Shown: positions 32,637 through 41,893 of the stretch, piece after piece
Layout: every line of letters begins with the position of its first letter
Position numbering within the stretch: the stretch's first letter is position 1
DNA from: a bacterium
GTDB taxonomy: Bacteria; Actinomycetota; Acidimicrobiia; Spongiisociales; Spongiisociaceae
Assembly: GCA_028821235.1 (NCBI GenBank)
Contig: JAPPGV010000151.1
Location: 1-43,503 of the forward strand
Direction of reading: 5' to 3'
DNA: 43,503 nucleotides
Position numbers and translations under genes: made by a program
The notes under the pieces: model-generated
What the model saw: the letters and a program-made list of their open reading frames with translations, nothing else
Databases searched by the model: none
What the model was told of the DNA's origin: nothing

Positions 32637-32740
32637 GAGCATTCCTCCCCGCTTGCTGTTCAAGGAAGCTACACCGCTCCCGCTACGTCAAGAGAGGACC
32701 CGCTTCTGCGACGATGTGGGACAACAGGTCGTCGTCAAGG

Positions 32741-32790
32741 TGGAGCTGAGGGGATTTGAACCCCTGATGCCTGTTCGGGGCTATATCCCC
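32741..32790 (-). ncRNA. 3' end of a tmRNA (ssrA) or tRNA without its 5' half: probable attachment site
   Basis: On the minus strand the sequence has a perfect T-arm, AGGGG-TTCAAAT-CCCCT (32749-32765), followed by an acceptor 3' strand CAGCTCC and the discriminator ACC (32738-32748). CAGCTCCACC is the usual 3' end of bacterial tmRNA. The matching GGGGCTG or GGAGCTG 5' acceptor strand is absent for at least 400 bases, and no D-arm or tag sequence is seen. Such a displaced 3' end is left when an integrative element inserts at the 3' end of a tmRNA/tRNA gene. In this orientation the element lies to the right. The remaining 32791-33047 shows no gene. Confidence 0.65.
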
Positions 32791-33047
32791 AGGTCACATT
32801 GTGTTTTGTCCGTTTGGGTTACTACTTCTGGTACTACAGTATGTTCGGGAGCACCACCCCGGTAACCAGCCTTATCCTCCTCGACTATATCTACCCAACG
32901 TGACAGCAACCAACACAGCACACCATCCCACCCAGCCGTCTCTCCAACCTGGTCCTAGGGTTCACCCGGATGGCATATGCGCCTGGGGATCGGCCATGTC
33001 GCGGATGTCGTCGGTGGGTCGATCACCAGGCTAACGGCGGGGGCCGA

Positions 33048-36000
33048 TCAGGTTTCGAACTCGTGGGACTCGAAGCCGAGTTGGGTGGCGTTTTCCTTGA
33101 CTATGCGTTGGGTGCGGGTGTCGTAGCCGTCTGAGCGGGCGTTGATCTCCACGGTGATGGTGACCTCCTGGCCCGTTCCGTCCAGGTGTTTGGTGACCTC
33201 TTCGAGGATGGTGCCTAGGTCACGGATGGCGCGGACCGTATCGAGTTCCTTTCGACCGTAGAAGCGGGTGGGTTGGGGCGTGGTAGGAGGCCGGCGCGGG
33301 TCGGGATCTCCTGGCTTCCACGTTTCCTCGGTTTCACGCGGGACCTCGTCTTCTTCGTCTGCGAGCTTTGACTCGGCGTCCAGCTGTGCCAGGGCCCGGT
33401 CTGGACGAACCAGTACCGCGGTGAGGCTTTGGGTCACCTCCACCTGGGCGGCGGTCTGTAGGCCTGGGTATCGGTCCCCCTCGGTGTCGTAGGTGTCGGC
33501 GTAGGCGAAGGTGTCGTGCTGCCAGTTCAGGTCGGCCACGCCTCTGGCGATGGCTGCGGCGAGGACGCCGAAGCCGGCGAGGCGGGGCATGTAGAGGTAG
33601 CGGCAGTAGTAGGACCAGAGCGTTCGGACGCCAACGTGGTCCCCGTCCCATAGTGGAGCTTCTGGTCGGTCCAGGTCGCGTCGTACGAGCGTGCCTGCGT
33701 AGGCGGTTATCAGGTGCTGGGATGACTCCAGCTTGTTGACGACACGCTCGAAGAGGCCGGCCGCTCCGCTGACCCGGACGGATGCCCACCGGATGTCGGC
33801 CTGCCCCGGGGACTGGACCGGGTAGAGCACCTGGGAGAAGGTTTCGCCGATCCGCAACTCGACGGTTCGGTCGGCCTCGTCCAGTCTGGTCTTGGCCTGG
33901 TTGACATCGGCGGGTGTGAGGTTGAGGTAGTGCTCACCTTGCTCGTCGAGGATGGATTGCCAGGCCAGCCGGCTGCGGATCGCCTGGCGCAACTCGGGTA
34001 CGCGGGCTTTCTCGGCGGCCAGGAACACCAGCATGTTGCGGTTGATCCGCCGGCCGCCCCGACGCTCATCAAGGATGGTCTGGGCAGTCTCGACCGCGGG
34101 AGATGTGTCGCCCCGCTCGAAAGGGCTCTCTGGATGGAGGACCACCAGCCGGACTGAGTCGTCCTCGTCCGGGACGTCGCCGCTGTCCTGGAAGACGTGG
34201 ACACCACCCAGCGGAGCGGGACAGCGGAGCTTGGCGAGGTGACCGCGCAGGTATTCATCGGCTTCGTCGTCACCGAAGCGGGACAAGGCCCGGTCGGCCG
34301 CCAAGCGGGTGAGCGACGGCTTGGTGTCGTACCAGTAGCGCAACTGCTGGTTGTAGAGGTAGGTGGCCTCGTCTGCGAGATGACGGAGCGCATCCCCGAA
34401 CACGCCGGGCCTCTCCCCCGGCTGCACGCAGCCCAGCACGATGCGGGTCCGGTCGATACCCCTCTGACTGGTGGGCAGTGGCGCGGATCCGAGGTAGGTG
34501 GAACGGGCCACCCGGCGACAGGCCCCGTACCTACCCAGGTTCTTGCGGTCCCGGTCGAAGCGTTGCGGAAGTGACCCGGAACCGTCGACATCGGTGTCGA
34601 TGATCGGTTTCCACTGGTCGGTCAGGTACCGGGTCAACTCGGGAACCACCTTGGCCGAGTCCATCGGGACCACCCCGGGCATGATCATCAGCGACCGGTC
34701 GTCCCTGTCCCACAGCACCGAGATGACGCTCGCCATCAACCGCAGCACCCCGCGGGTCCGCTGGAACCGTTCCAACGTGGACCAGTCCTGGTAGAGGCGG
34801 TCGAACAGTTCGGGATGGATCGGATAGGCGGCGTCCATGCGCCGGGCATAGTCGCGTTCCCTGGTCTCCGATGGGAACTCCCCGACATTGTCTTTGTACA
34901 GGTTTTGGTACGCCTTGACCACCGCGTCCCGATGACGGGCCATTGATGGCTCGATCGGCTCGAACAGGCGACGCCGGACGATCTCGAAGGACTCCTCAGA
35001 TGATGCCGGGCGCCATTGCGCAGCCTTGCGGCCCAGCACGTGACGTAAACGCTCGAGCGCCTTCCGGCCCTTCTCTCCGCCGACCTCCATGCTGTCGTGG
35101 CTGGGGTCGCTCGACTCGGGAACTGACACCACCAGCAGCGCGTTGTCGACCGCGGCGGCAGCCTCGGTCAGCGCCTGGGCGAAGGTGAACTGGGTGTCGA
35201 AGTCACCGGCCGGCCGCTGCCCCTCCTCGGGAGACATCGGCAGGCCGCGTGCGTACGCCACCCACTCGTCGATGAGGATCATGACCGGCCCGTACCGTTT
35301 GAAGAGGTCCACGAGGCTCTCACCCGGGTTGGCCGCGTTGCGATCGGCGTCCTCGACCATCCGGTACGCCTCGGCGCCGCCCAGCTGGTAGGCGATGTCC
35401 CCCCACATGGTGTGGACCTCGACCCCGTCCTCCTTCTTGTGAACCGACGCGGATTCGGCCCACTGCCCGGTGAAGACCGCCCGTCGCACTCCTGATGGAA
35501 CCGAGAGTTCGTCCTCGGCAAGCGCCTCGTCGACACCCCTCAATCGGGAGGTATCTGACGCAAGGTGATACAGAGCGATGAGGCTGTGGGTCTTGCCTCC
35601 ACCGAACCCGGTCTGGAGTTCCACCACCGGATCGCCACCCTTCCCTGAGAGGCGCCGCGCCGCGGTACGTATCAAATCCCCTAAACCGTCGGTGATGAAC
35701 GTCCGCTCGAAAAAGCTCACCGGGTCCCCGTACTCCGGAGCGGCCTCTCCTCTCACCACCTGGCGAAGATCAGCTGCGAACTCCGCCTGCGCAAAGCGCC
35801 CCTCCCGCACATCGCGATGCGGGGTCACCACCTCCCGCCACGGCTTGAGACCCGCCAGCGGCTCGCCCTTGGTCGCCTCCGCAGCTGCCCGACGTTCCGC
35901 CGTGCGCCGCTCCTCGGCGAACACCTGCCGACGAAGGCTCTGCTTGAGTTCCTGGACCTGCATCGCCGACTCGCCGGCTCGGAACGCTTCGAGCATCATC

Positions 36001-36335
36001 TCGCAGTGGTCAAGGATGCGGAGGGTCTGCTCCGAGCTGAACCTCTTGTTGTGCGCCCAGTCGTTGCGGGCATCCCACAACAGGTGCAGGTAGCTCCGGG
36101 TCGACCGCGACAGAGTGTCACGGAAGAACTGATCCCAGGTGGCGTCCATGCCCTTGAGCAGGAACACCAGATCGTCCGGATTGCCGAAACGGTCCTGATG
36201 GCGCAGCCGCTGGTTGACTCGATCCAGCCACCGCATCCCGTACTGAGCCCGCCAGATCCTCTCCACCTCGGGACGGATGGCGTCCCGCACCAACGTCAGC
36301 GCCTTGCCCACCCGCTCGTGATTGGTCACGGCCAT
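33048..36335 (-). CDS. DUF499 ATPase with N-terminal Swt1/HEPN-like region (defence-associated)
   Basis: A 1095-residue P-loop ATPase. The N-terminal 130 residues form a helical HEPN/Swt1-like region with RNDWAH at 90-95, the R-x4-H pattern of HEPN RNases. Walker A GFGGGKTHS is at 243-251 and Walker B VMILIDEWVAY is at 351-361. A long helical C-terminal part ends in a Lys/Pro/Arg segment and VTITVEINARSDGYD. DUF499 ATPases pair with DUF1156 DNA methyltransferases in anti-phage settings, such as Hma (helicase-methylase-ATPase). Here the methyltransferase gene is immediately upstream, with only four bases between, so they are one operon. No helicase gene is present in the window. RNase activity of the HEPN part is inference. 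Confidence 0.85.
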   Translation of the reverse strand: MAVTNHERVGKALTLVRDAIRPEVERIWRAQYGMRWLDRVNQRLRHQDRFGNPDDLVFLLKGMDATWDQFFRDTLSRSTRSYLHLLWDARNDWAHNKRFSSEQTLRILDHCEMMLEAFRAGESAMQVQELKQSLRRQVFAEERRTAERRAAAEATKGEPLAGLKPWREVVTPHRDVREGRFAQAEFAADLRQVVRGEAAPEYGDPVSFFERTFITDGLGDLIRTAARRLSGKGGDPVVELQTGFGGGKTHSLIALYHLASDTSRLRGVDEALAEDELSVPSGVRRAVFTGQWAESASVHKKEDGVEVHTMWGDIAYQLGGAEAYRMVEDADRNAANPGESLVDLFKRYGPVMILIDEWVAYARGLPMSPEEGQRPAGDFDTQFTFAQALTEAAAAVDNALLVVSVPESSDPSHDSMEVGGEKGRKALERLRHVLGRKAAQWRPASSEESFEIVRRRLFEPIEPSMARHRDAVVKAYQNLYKDNVGEFPSETRERDYARRMDAAYPIHPELFDRLYQDWSTLERFQRTRGVLRLMASVISVLWDRDDRSLMIMPGVVPMDSAKVVPELTRYLTDQWKPIIDTDVDGSGSLPQRFDRDRKNLGRYGACRRVARSTYLGSAPLPTSQRGIDRTRIVLGCVQPGERPGVFGDALRHLADEATYLYNQQLRYWYDTKPSLTRLAADRALSRFGDDEADEYLRGHLAKLRCPAPLGGVHVFQDSGDVPDEDDSVRLVVLHPESPFERGDTSPAVETAQTILDERRGGRRINRNMLVFLAAEKARVPELRQAIRSRLAWQSILDEQGEHYLNLTPADVNQAKTRLDEADRTVELRIGETFSQVLYPVQSPGQADIRWASVRVSGAAGLFERVVNKLESSQHLITAYAGTLVRRDLDRPEAPLWDGDHVGVRTLWSYYCRYLYMPRLAGFGVLAAAIARGVADLNWQHDTFAYADTYDTEGDRYPGLQTAAQVEVTQSLTAVLVRPDRALAQLDAESKLADEEDEVPRETEETWKPGDPDPRRPPTTPQPTRFYGRKELDTVRAIRDLGTILEEVTKHLDGTGQEVTITVEINARSDGYDTRTQRIVKENATQLGFESHEFET

Positions 36336-36339
36336 CCGT

Positions 36340-39099
36340 CTATCCCCTCAAGTCAAGAGTCTGCGCCACCGGACCCTGCCTCGCAGCGGCACGGCGCTCA
36401 ATGTCGTGCCACGCACCGATGAGCCGGTTGTAAGCAACTGCATCCGAACTCCAACCCTTTCGGTCTGCGATCTGATAGAGCAGGTAGGTAAGTCGGCGGG
36501 CCCGGTCGCCCATACCGCCGCCCACCTTCTGCAAGAGGTCAGCGGCGTCATCCTCCGAATTGTCCAGACGGGCGATCAAATGCTGTGCCACCTCCCACAC
36601 GGTGATCCGTTTGTCGGTAAGCGGATCCCACTCCTCATCGAGGTCGTCCCCGGCTACCAGCCGCACCTTGCCAGCCTTCAATTCCGCGATGGCAGCCTCG
36701 ACCACCCCGGCCACCGACGTGTTCTTCGCCTTGGCGAGCGTTTCCGCATCTCCGAACGGACCGTGGTCGCGGCCGAACTGCTCATACCAGGTCAACGCCC
36801 AGCGCGTATCTCCGTCGAGCTCGGTCTCCTCTGAAGATAGGACCTCCTCCAATGCCTCATTGATCAGAGCGAGGGCGGTCCGAACCGGCATCGAAGTCCC
36901 GTCGGCTTCCAACACTCTTGCATAGCGTGAGAACACTTCCATGCCAGGTCCGATCGCGGACTGAGCCATGTCCACCGGAGCGATGGCCTGATCCTGCAAC
37001 AACCGAACCGCCTGCGGCAGTCCGGCATGAAGTGCATCAATGAACTCGCGCCGGGTGGCGAGCGGTGCATCGGGCTGACGCGGGCGGCAGGCGATCACGA
37101 CCGAGGAAGCCAACACGGCTGCTCCACCCTGGGCCAGCAGCTTGTTGCTCAGCTCCGTCCTGACCGGCCAGGTACCCGTTACTTGGAACCGAGCATCCAC
37201 CAAGCCTTGGAGGAACGTCTCCCAACCAGTCGAGACTTGTTCGCCTCGCTTGGTCTCCTGCTGCTTGTAGGCGTAGAAGATCGTGGCCGGGAAACGGGGA
37301 TGCTGCACAGTCCCCAGCCGCTTCAAGAACCCTGCCATTCCCTTCTCGAAATGCGCCCTAGCGTCCTCCTTCGATCCGGCCCGATAGCGATTGGCGATCA
37401 TCTCCTCCGACTTTGGAGTCAGCAGCGTGGCAGTCTCCTGAGGCCAAATGTCTCCCAGGTTTCTGCGAAGCCACACATAGAAGAAATCTGACAGGTCTGC
37501 ATAGGAAATGTTGTCGTAATATGGAGGGTCGGTACACACCGTCGGCGATGGAGCTTCTCCCAGCCGTGCCCCTGCATCTCCCTGCTCGACGTCACCGAAT
37601 CCCCTACCCGGTGCCGCGGCAACCGCTTTCTGGGCCCAAGCAACCTGACCCAACCAATTCCCCGACGACCGTGAAAACGGGTTCGATTCTGCGTAGTCCC
37701 ATACCATCGGGATGGCCTGGCGGCCGAAGGTATTACGCATCTTCTCCCCGCTATTGTGCCAACTACAGAGAGCCGACCAGTAGTCAGCACACTTATCAAC
37801 TACGAAGGCCAAGTAGGTGACTACTGCGTCAGCGTAAGCGTCAGCCCCGAAACCGCCATCATGGATCCGCAACCGCTCGTCTTCCATACCAGCATCAAGG
37901 GCGTCGGCCCGTACTCTCTCTCGCACCTCTGCCAAGAGGTCCGAGAACGTCGTCAAAGCCACCAACTGTCTAGACGTGAATAGCTTCCACCATTCGTCCA
38001 AGCCGTAGACGTATACGGTGCCACCGGTGAGCTTCTTCGGATTCCGTCCTTGGGGTCTCCAAGCAGGAGCACAAGGTTCCGGCAACTCAGTAGGAGGCAG
38101 GTACACCCGGCCTCGTGGTCTGCCCTCGGCGACAACGGCCAGCAACTGGGCACCCATGCGTCCGGCCCGTGATTCCGACTTGATGTAGTCGCCTGGGATC
38201 GCCGCTCCTGTGGCGATGCAGACACCCCTGCCACGTGTGACAGTACGCGGGTAACGCGGTTCCCCACCTTCTCGTATTCGGTAAGTGATCTTCGTCGCAT
38301 CCCTATCGATGACCGGCTCCACCCACACCTTGGGCCTGCCGGCCTTGCGACGAAGCACCCAAGACGCCACCAGAGGCACTTGACCCGGCCAGGCCGGATC
38401 CGGCGACCGGACAGTCCTAGCCCAGATCCAGGCAATTGGAGTCAGCTTCTCCCCATCCAGACCAGTCGCATCCGGGTACAGTTGCCCGATCCGTTCGAAC
38501 GCTCGGTCGCGCATCCACCGTCCGTAGTATCCGATGTCCTCGGCTAAGCCCTGAGCCCGCTCCCACGACTCCGAGCCGAACCTGTCGCGGGCGTCGGGAT
38601 TGACGGGTGCCAGGCCAGCGAATCTCGGCGGGATCTCCACCAGGGCCTTGGAGATCAGCACCGCCACCGGGTTCAGATCACCTCCATAGGCCGGCAATCC
38701 GAGCCGCTGTGCCTCTAACGGGATCGTCCCACCCCCACAGAACGGATCCAGTACGTTCGGCAACTCCCCGTCACACGACGTCTCGATCTCAGTCCGCGCC
38801 TCCGCTAGCAACTCCGTGTTGTTGGAGTTCTCCCACACCACCAAGCGCTCGAGAATCCCGAATAACCGTCTCCGCTCAACTGCCTGATCCTCCTCCGTAG
38901 GGAACCGATCAGGATGAGCCGACGGATCATCCACTAGCGAAGCCCACAACACCGCCCGCGCCGCCGCCAGCGGCCGTCGCGCCCACCACAGATGCAACTT
39001 CGACGGATGCCCATGCCGGATCGCCTTCTCCCGCGCCGAAGCCGCACTGATCGCATCCAGCGGCAACGCCACCTCAATCAACTTCCGCTTGTAGCTCAA
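36340..39099 (-). CDS. DUF1156 DNA methyltransferase (adenine-specific type)
   Basis: A 919-residue methyltransferase. DUF1156 is the N-terminal region (KLIEVALPLDAISAASAREKAIRHGHPSKLHLWWARRPL). The AdoMet site DPFCGGGTIPLEA begins at residue 118. The catalytic motif DPPY (TDPPYYDNISYADLSDFFY) is at 524-527, far downstream as expected for this large class, which modifies exocyclic amino groups such as N6-adenine. The C-terminal 350 residues are helical. The gene is first of the two-gene operon with the DUF499 ATPase and likely marks self DNA. It is divergent from the putative nuclease gene at 39316, with a small palindrome between. Target site unknown. Confidence 0.9.
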   Translation of the reverse strand: MSYKRKLIEVALPLDAISAASAREKAIRHGHPSKLHLWWARRPLAAARAVLWASLVDDPSAHPDRFPTEEDQAVERRRLFGILERLVVWENSNNTELLAEARTEIETSCDGELPNVLDPFCGGGTIPLEAQRLGLPAYGGDLNPVAVLISKALVEIPPRFAGLAPVNPDARDRFGSESWERAQGLAEDIGYYGRWMRDRAFERIGQLYPDATGLDGEKLTPIAWIWARTVRSPDPAWPGQVPLVASWVLRRKAGRPKVWVEPVIDRDATKITYRIREGGEPRYPRTVTRGRGVCIATGAAIPGDYIKSESRAGRMGAQLLAVVAEGRPRGRVYLPPTELPEPCAPAWRPQGRNPKKLTGGTVYVYGLDEWWKLFTSRQLVALTTFSDLLAEVRERVRADALDAGMEDERLRIHDGGFGADAYADAVVTYLAFVVDKCADYWSALCSWHNSGEKMRNTFGRQAIPMVWDYAESNPFSRSSGNWLGQVAWAQKAVAAAPGRGFGDVEQGDAGARLGEAPSPTVCTDPPYYDNISYADLSDFFYVWLRRNLGDIWPQETATLLTPKSEEMIANRYRAGSKEDARAHFEKGMAGFLKRLGTVQHPRFPATIFYAYKQQETKRGEQVSTGWETFLQGLVDARFQVTGTWPVRTELSNKLLAQGGAAVLASSVVIACRPRQPDAPLATRREFIDALHAGLPQAVRLLQDQAIAPVDMAQSAIGPGMEVFSRYARVLEADGTSMPVRTALALINEALEEVLSSEETELDGDTRWALTWYEQFGRDHGPFGDAETLAKAKNTSVAGVVEAAIAELKAGKVRLVAGDDLDEEWDPLTDKRITVWEVAQHLIARLDNSEDDAADLLQKVGGGMGDRARRLTYLLYQIADRKGWSSDAVAYNRLIGAWHDIERRAAARQGPVAQTLDLRG

Positions 39100-39240
39100 C
39101 CTCTAGCCGCCATTCGCATGATCGTACCGCTTACCCGTGACAGCCTCGTCATCCAAGCGTCCCCGTTGCTCCCACCACAGGCAAAGCCCTCTGCTCTGTC
39201 CGACCCTTGGGCCAACGACACGGCCACGCTAAGATGAAAC

Positions 39241-39254
39241 ATCACGCATGTGAT
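39241..39254. promoter_or_regulatory. Palindrome between divergent defence genes
   Basis: ATCAC-GCAT-GTGAT, a perfect 5+5 inverted repeat, lies about midway between the methyltransferase start (39099) and the nuclease-like start (39316). It could bind a regulator of both, but no regulator gene is nearby. Confidence 0.35.
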
Positions 39255-39315
39255 TCCGTGACGAGGGCCGACTACGCGCCCTTGCCCGGCGATCAAGCCA
39301 AACGATTGGCTCGCT

Positions 39316-40485
39316 ATGCCTAGACCTTCAACTGAACGGCCCAGGTACATCTGGCCTGACAAGGCCCGTACTATGCGCGGGCTTGCGCCTTTGGCTATGT
39401 CGGCTGCTGAATACCTTCAAAAGTCGGCCGATCCGTACTTTTCAAGTGTACGTGATCTTCTGGAGGACTGGATATGCCACTACCCAACATCTCACCGATC
39501 GCAACTAGTAGCTAGGTTACGTGACAAGAACGATGACCAGTTTGACTCCGCATTCTGGGAACTCTACCTGCATGAGGCCTACCGTCGCTCGGGCTACTCA
39601 ATCGAAGTGGAGCCTAAGCTGAGTAACACACCCAGGCGGCCGGATTTCCGTATGACTACTTCGAACGCAGTCTTCTACCTAGAAGCCACTTCGGTAAGGA
39701 AACCCAGTCTGAAAATAAAGGCAGAGCGGCGCCTAGCACCCTTGCTTGATGCTCTCATTGAAGCAACGTCCCCCGCACCCTTCCATGTCATGTTAACTTG
39801 CCATCGCTTTGGCAAGCAGAGTCTCCCTAGTAAACGGGCAGTTAGAAAGGTCCAAAGCTGGCTATCTACCTTAGACTATGTTTCAATAAAACAAGGATAT
39901 GAGGATTTGGGTATCAGACATTTGCCAAGACGACAATTCGACATCGACGGATGGAACCTCGAATTCACAGCTTTCCCGTACGATTCTCAATCACAATCCG
40001 ACTATCAACTGCTGAAAATGTGGTCGGACATGTCGACTGGAATCAAGGAGCCTCTTCTCGATCTCAGAACAGCGATCTTCCGTTCAGTCCGTGGAAAAGC
40101 TAACGCTTATCCCAATCTTGAGTACCCTCTCATTATAGCCATACAAATCAATGATCAGTGGCATGCTGATGACCATCACGTCTCACGCGCTCTGTACGGG
40201 AGACATTGGTTCCCTCAGCCGTATACGTCCAGTGGCAGAACGCTCCTCATGGATGGTGATTCACTGTGGATTACTAACGATAACAAATACAAGAATAGCC
40301 ACATATCTCAGGTAATTACCGCGACGAACCTCAACATCGGCAATCTCCATGCTCAACCACATCTGTGGCCGAATCCCGATCCGAGTGTTGCCAAGCTTAC
40401 TCATCCCGATCTCTTTACAGACGTAGCCACCAATCAACCGGGTACATCTGCCAGCATATACTTTCGCAGCTTACCTTTCCCTTAG
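39316..40485 (+). CDS. Putative PD-(D/E)XK-like nuclease of the defence island
   Basis: A 389-residue protein I do not recognise as a named family. Residues about 85-125 have the pattern of a restriction-endonuclease-like core: an acidic helix (FDSAFWELYLHEAYRRSGY), then PD in RRPDFRM, then a strand with E-A-T (NAVFYLEATSV), the position usually held by (D/E)xK. The last Lys is replaced by Thr, as in some divergent families. The rest is mixed alpha/beta with many aromatic residues. It is clearly less GC-rich than its neighbours, which suggests a separate origin. Adjacent to the DUF1156/DUF499 operon, it could be the effector, but this rests on position and a weak motif. The start is uncertain (39316, 39373 or 39397). 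Confidence 0.6.
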   Translation: MPRPSTERPRYIWPDKARTMRGLAPLAMSAAEYLQKSADPYFSSVRDLLEDWICHYPTSHRSQLVARLRDKNDDQFDSAFWELYLHEAYRRSGYSIEVEPKLSNTPRRPDFRMTTSNAVFYLEATSVRKPSLKIKAERRLAPLLDALIEATSPAPFHVMLTCHRFGKQSLPSKRAVRKVQSWLSTLDYVSIKQGYEDLGIRHLPRRQFDIDGWNLEFTAFPYDSQSQSDYQLLKMWSDMSTGIKEPLLDLRTAIFRSVRGKANAYPNLEYPLIIAIQINDQWHADDHHVSRALYGRHWFPQPYTSSGRTLLMDGDSLWITNDNKYKNSHISQVITATNLNIGNLHAQPHLWPNPDPSVAKLTHPDLFTDVATNQPGTSASIYFRSLPFP

Positions 40486-41031
40486 CTAAGACTTTATTGG
40501 CTAACGGCGATGAGGCCCGGCCACAGGACCGACGAGCCAGCAAGGTGCCTACACCAACTCATGTTTGTGGCTCACCAGGTTTCTGCACCCAGTCCGACAC
40601 TCGTGCGATTTCTGCAACTTGGCCGCGGCACTCTCTCGCCCCAAGTCAGTGTGACCACCCGGCCCAGGTACCGACCGTGGGCTCCGGTGGCGCGGTCCCG
40701 CGCGGATCCTCTGTCGTAGACGACTTCTAGGTCCGCAGGGGATGTTGTGAAGGCCTTGAGGTTCGCACACGACCACCTGTGAACCGTCCGGATCGGGAAT
40801 GCCCCGGGCTTATCCGGAATCCGATGTCACACAATTGTACGGGACAGCTCAGGGGTATCACGTTGCCAAGTCACGAGGCGACCGAGGACTCGCGGCTCAA
40901 ACACTTCGGCGCCGTGGCGGTCGTACGGGTCCATCGACGGCATGCGCCTGAAGCACGGATCAGATGGAGAGGTTAGGGCACAGGCCGTTAGGCCCGAACG
41001 CTTGGGAACAAGGCGGCTGCGGGTCTATTGC

Positions 41032-41075
41032 GATTAGAGGGCACGCCATCTGTTTGACGATCGTGCCCTCTAATC
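41032..41075. repeat. Perfect 14-bp inverted repeat
   Basis: GATTAGAGGGCACG (41032-41045) and CGTGCCCTCTAATC (41062-41075) are perfect complements with a 16-base loop. No T run follows on the plus strand. It may be a terminator, an RNA structure or a mobile-element inverted repeat. Confidence 0.75.
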
Positions 41076-41130
41076 AGTTTGAATTGGCCGGGCTTATGGC
41101 CAGCCCTAGAATCTTAGTTGCTACGACCGA

Positions 41131-41154
41131 GTAATCTTAGAAGTAATCTTAGAA
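41131..41154 (+). repeat. Tandem 12-base repeat
   Basis: GTAATCTTAGAA occurs twice in direct succession (41131-41142 and 41143-41154), and a variant (GAATCTTAG) lies just upstream at 41109-41117. Situated in the AT-rich patch; purpose unknown. Confidence 0.7.
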
Positions 41155-41571
41155 GCCAAACACACTATTCCTAGAATGATTATGTCTTAAGCCAAAAATA
41201 TAAGGATCAGAAGAATTCTGAGATCGACCAGTAAGATGTTGTCGACAATGGTTCCATTAATATCCCTTTTCTTAGTCGATCTAAAGATCAAAATATCGCT
41301 ACCTCCTTTCTTGCGAATCTTAGGCCTAACTCGAAGCACAGGAGTTAAGGGCTCAATATCTGTCTTTGCCAAAGAGAAGAATGAACAGTTCGTACAACCA
41401 ATGAGAACTTACTTTGAGTACATCATGTCTACCAGGAGATTAGGTGCCGAGGGACTTGGCTGTGCAACAGCATGGCAAGGCTCTCCTGAGCAGTCAAGTC
41501 AAGGGCCGCAGTCCAAGGGCCGCGGTCGAGATCAGGCAGACTAGGAGGTCACCATACACCCTGCACTACGC

Positions 41572-41577
41572 TATAAT
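41572..41577 (+). promoter_or_regulatory. Putative -10 box of the peptide/ATP-grasp operon
   Basis: Exact consensus TATAAT, 121 bases before the peptide start. The hexamer 17 bases upstream (TCACCA) is a poor -35. Confidence 0.4.
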
Positions 41578-41698
41578 GAGTGTCTATCTTTATCAAATGA
41601 TCGGCAACCGGCACCGTCGCTCCGATTGCAAGGACCCGGGAAGATCGCCCTGTGTGCATCCGTGATCTCTCTGGGGAGCGGCGGTTAGGAGGTGACCC

Positions 41699-41893
41699 AT
41701 GCACGCGGATTTGCTCAAGGAGCTTCGTACAAGGCGCGACGCCACCATACCGCCCATCTCCCGGTACCAGGAGGACACCCAGACCTCCCAGATACTCGAT
41801 GACGGTGTATGGCAAGACTCCTGGAACTCCCGACTCGTCGGGGAAACCAAGAAGTGCGACATCGAGACCGGCGAGGACCAGAAGGGCACATGA
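41699..41893 (+). CDS. Putative graspetide-type RiPP precursor peptide
   Basis: A 64-residue peptide gene with a near-ideal ribosome-binding site (AGGAGGTGA, six bases before the ATG) whose stop overlaps the ATP-grasp start as ATGA. The N-terminal part (MHADLLKELRTRRDATIPPISRYQ) would be the leader. The C-terminal half is rich in Thr, Ser, Lys, Asp and Glu (ETKKCDIETGEDQKGT), the residues that graspetide ligases join through side-chain esters or amides. The tight coupling to an ATP-grasp gene is the main argument. I do not recognise a named precursor family, and the core/leader boundary is unknown. Confidence 0.7.
   Translation: MHADLLKELRTRRDATIPPISRYQEDTQTSQILDDGVWQDSWNSRLVGETKKCDIETGEDQKGT

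Larger units (their letters stand above)
40486..41698. other. 1.2-kb region without a convincing gene
   Basis: Between the nuclease-like gene and the small peptide gene. Frames at 40779-40976 and 41236-41544 are open but encode no recognisable protein and lack good ribosome-binding sites. It holds a 14-bp perfect inverted repeat, a tandem 12-base repeat, an AT-rich patch at about 41100-41420 and a TATAAT box at 41572. It looks like remnants of mobile DNA plus the promoter of the next operon. Confidence 0.5.

Noticed and set aside
32741-33100. A complete tmRNA or tRNA gene
   Set aside because: T-arm and acceptor 3' strand are present, but no matching 5' acceptor strand, D-arm or tag sequence is found within 400 bases.
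40779-40976. A 65-codon open frame
   Set aside because: No recognisable sequence, poor ribosome-binding site and no context; probably chance.
41236-41544. A 102-codon open frame in the AT-rich patch
   Set aside because: Hydrophobic start but low-complexity end and no ribosome-binding site. A competing frame exists on the other strand; not supported as a gene.
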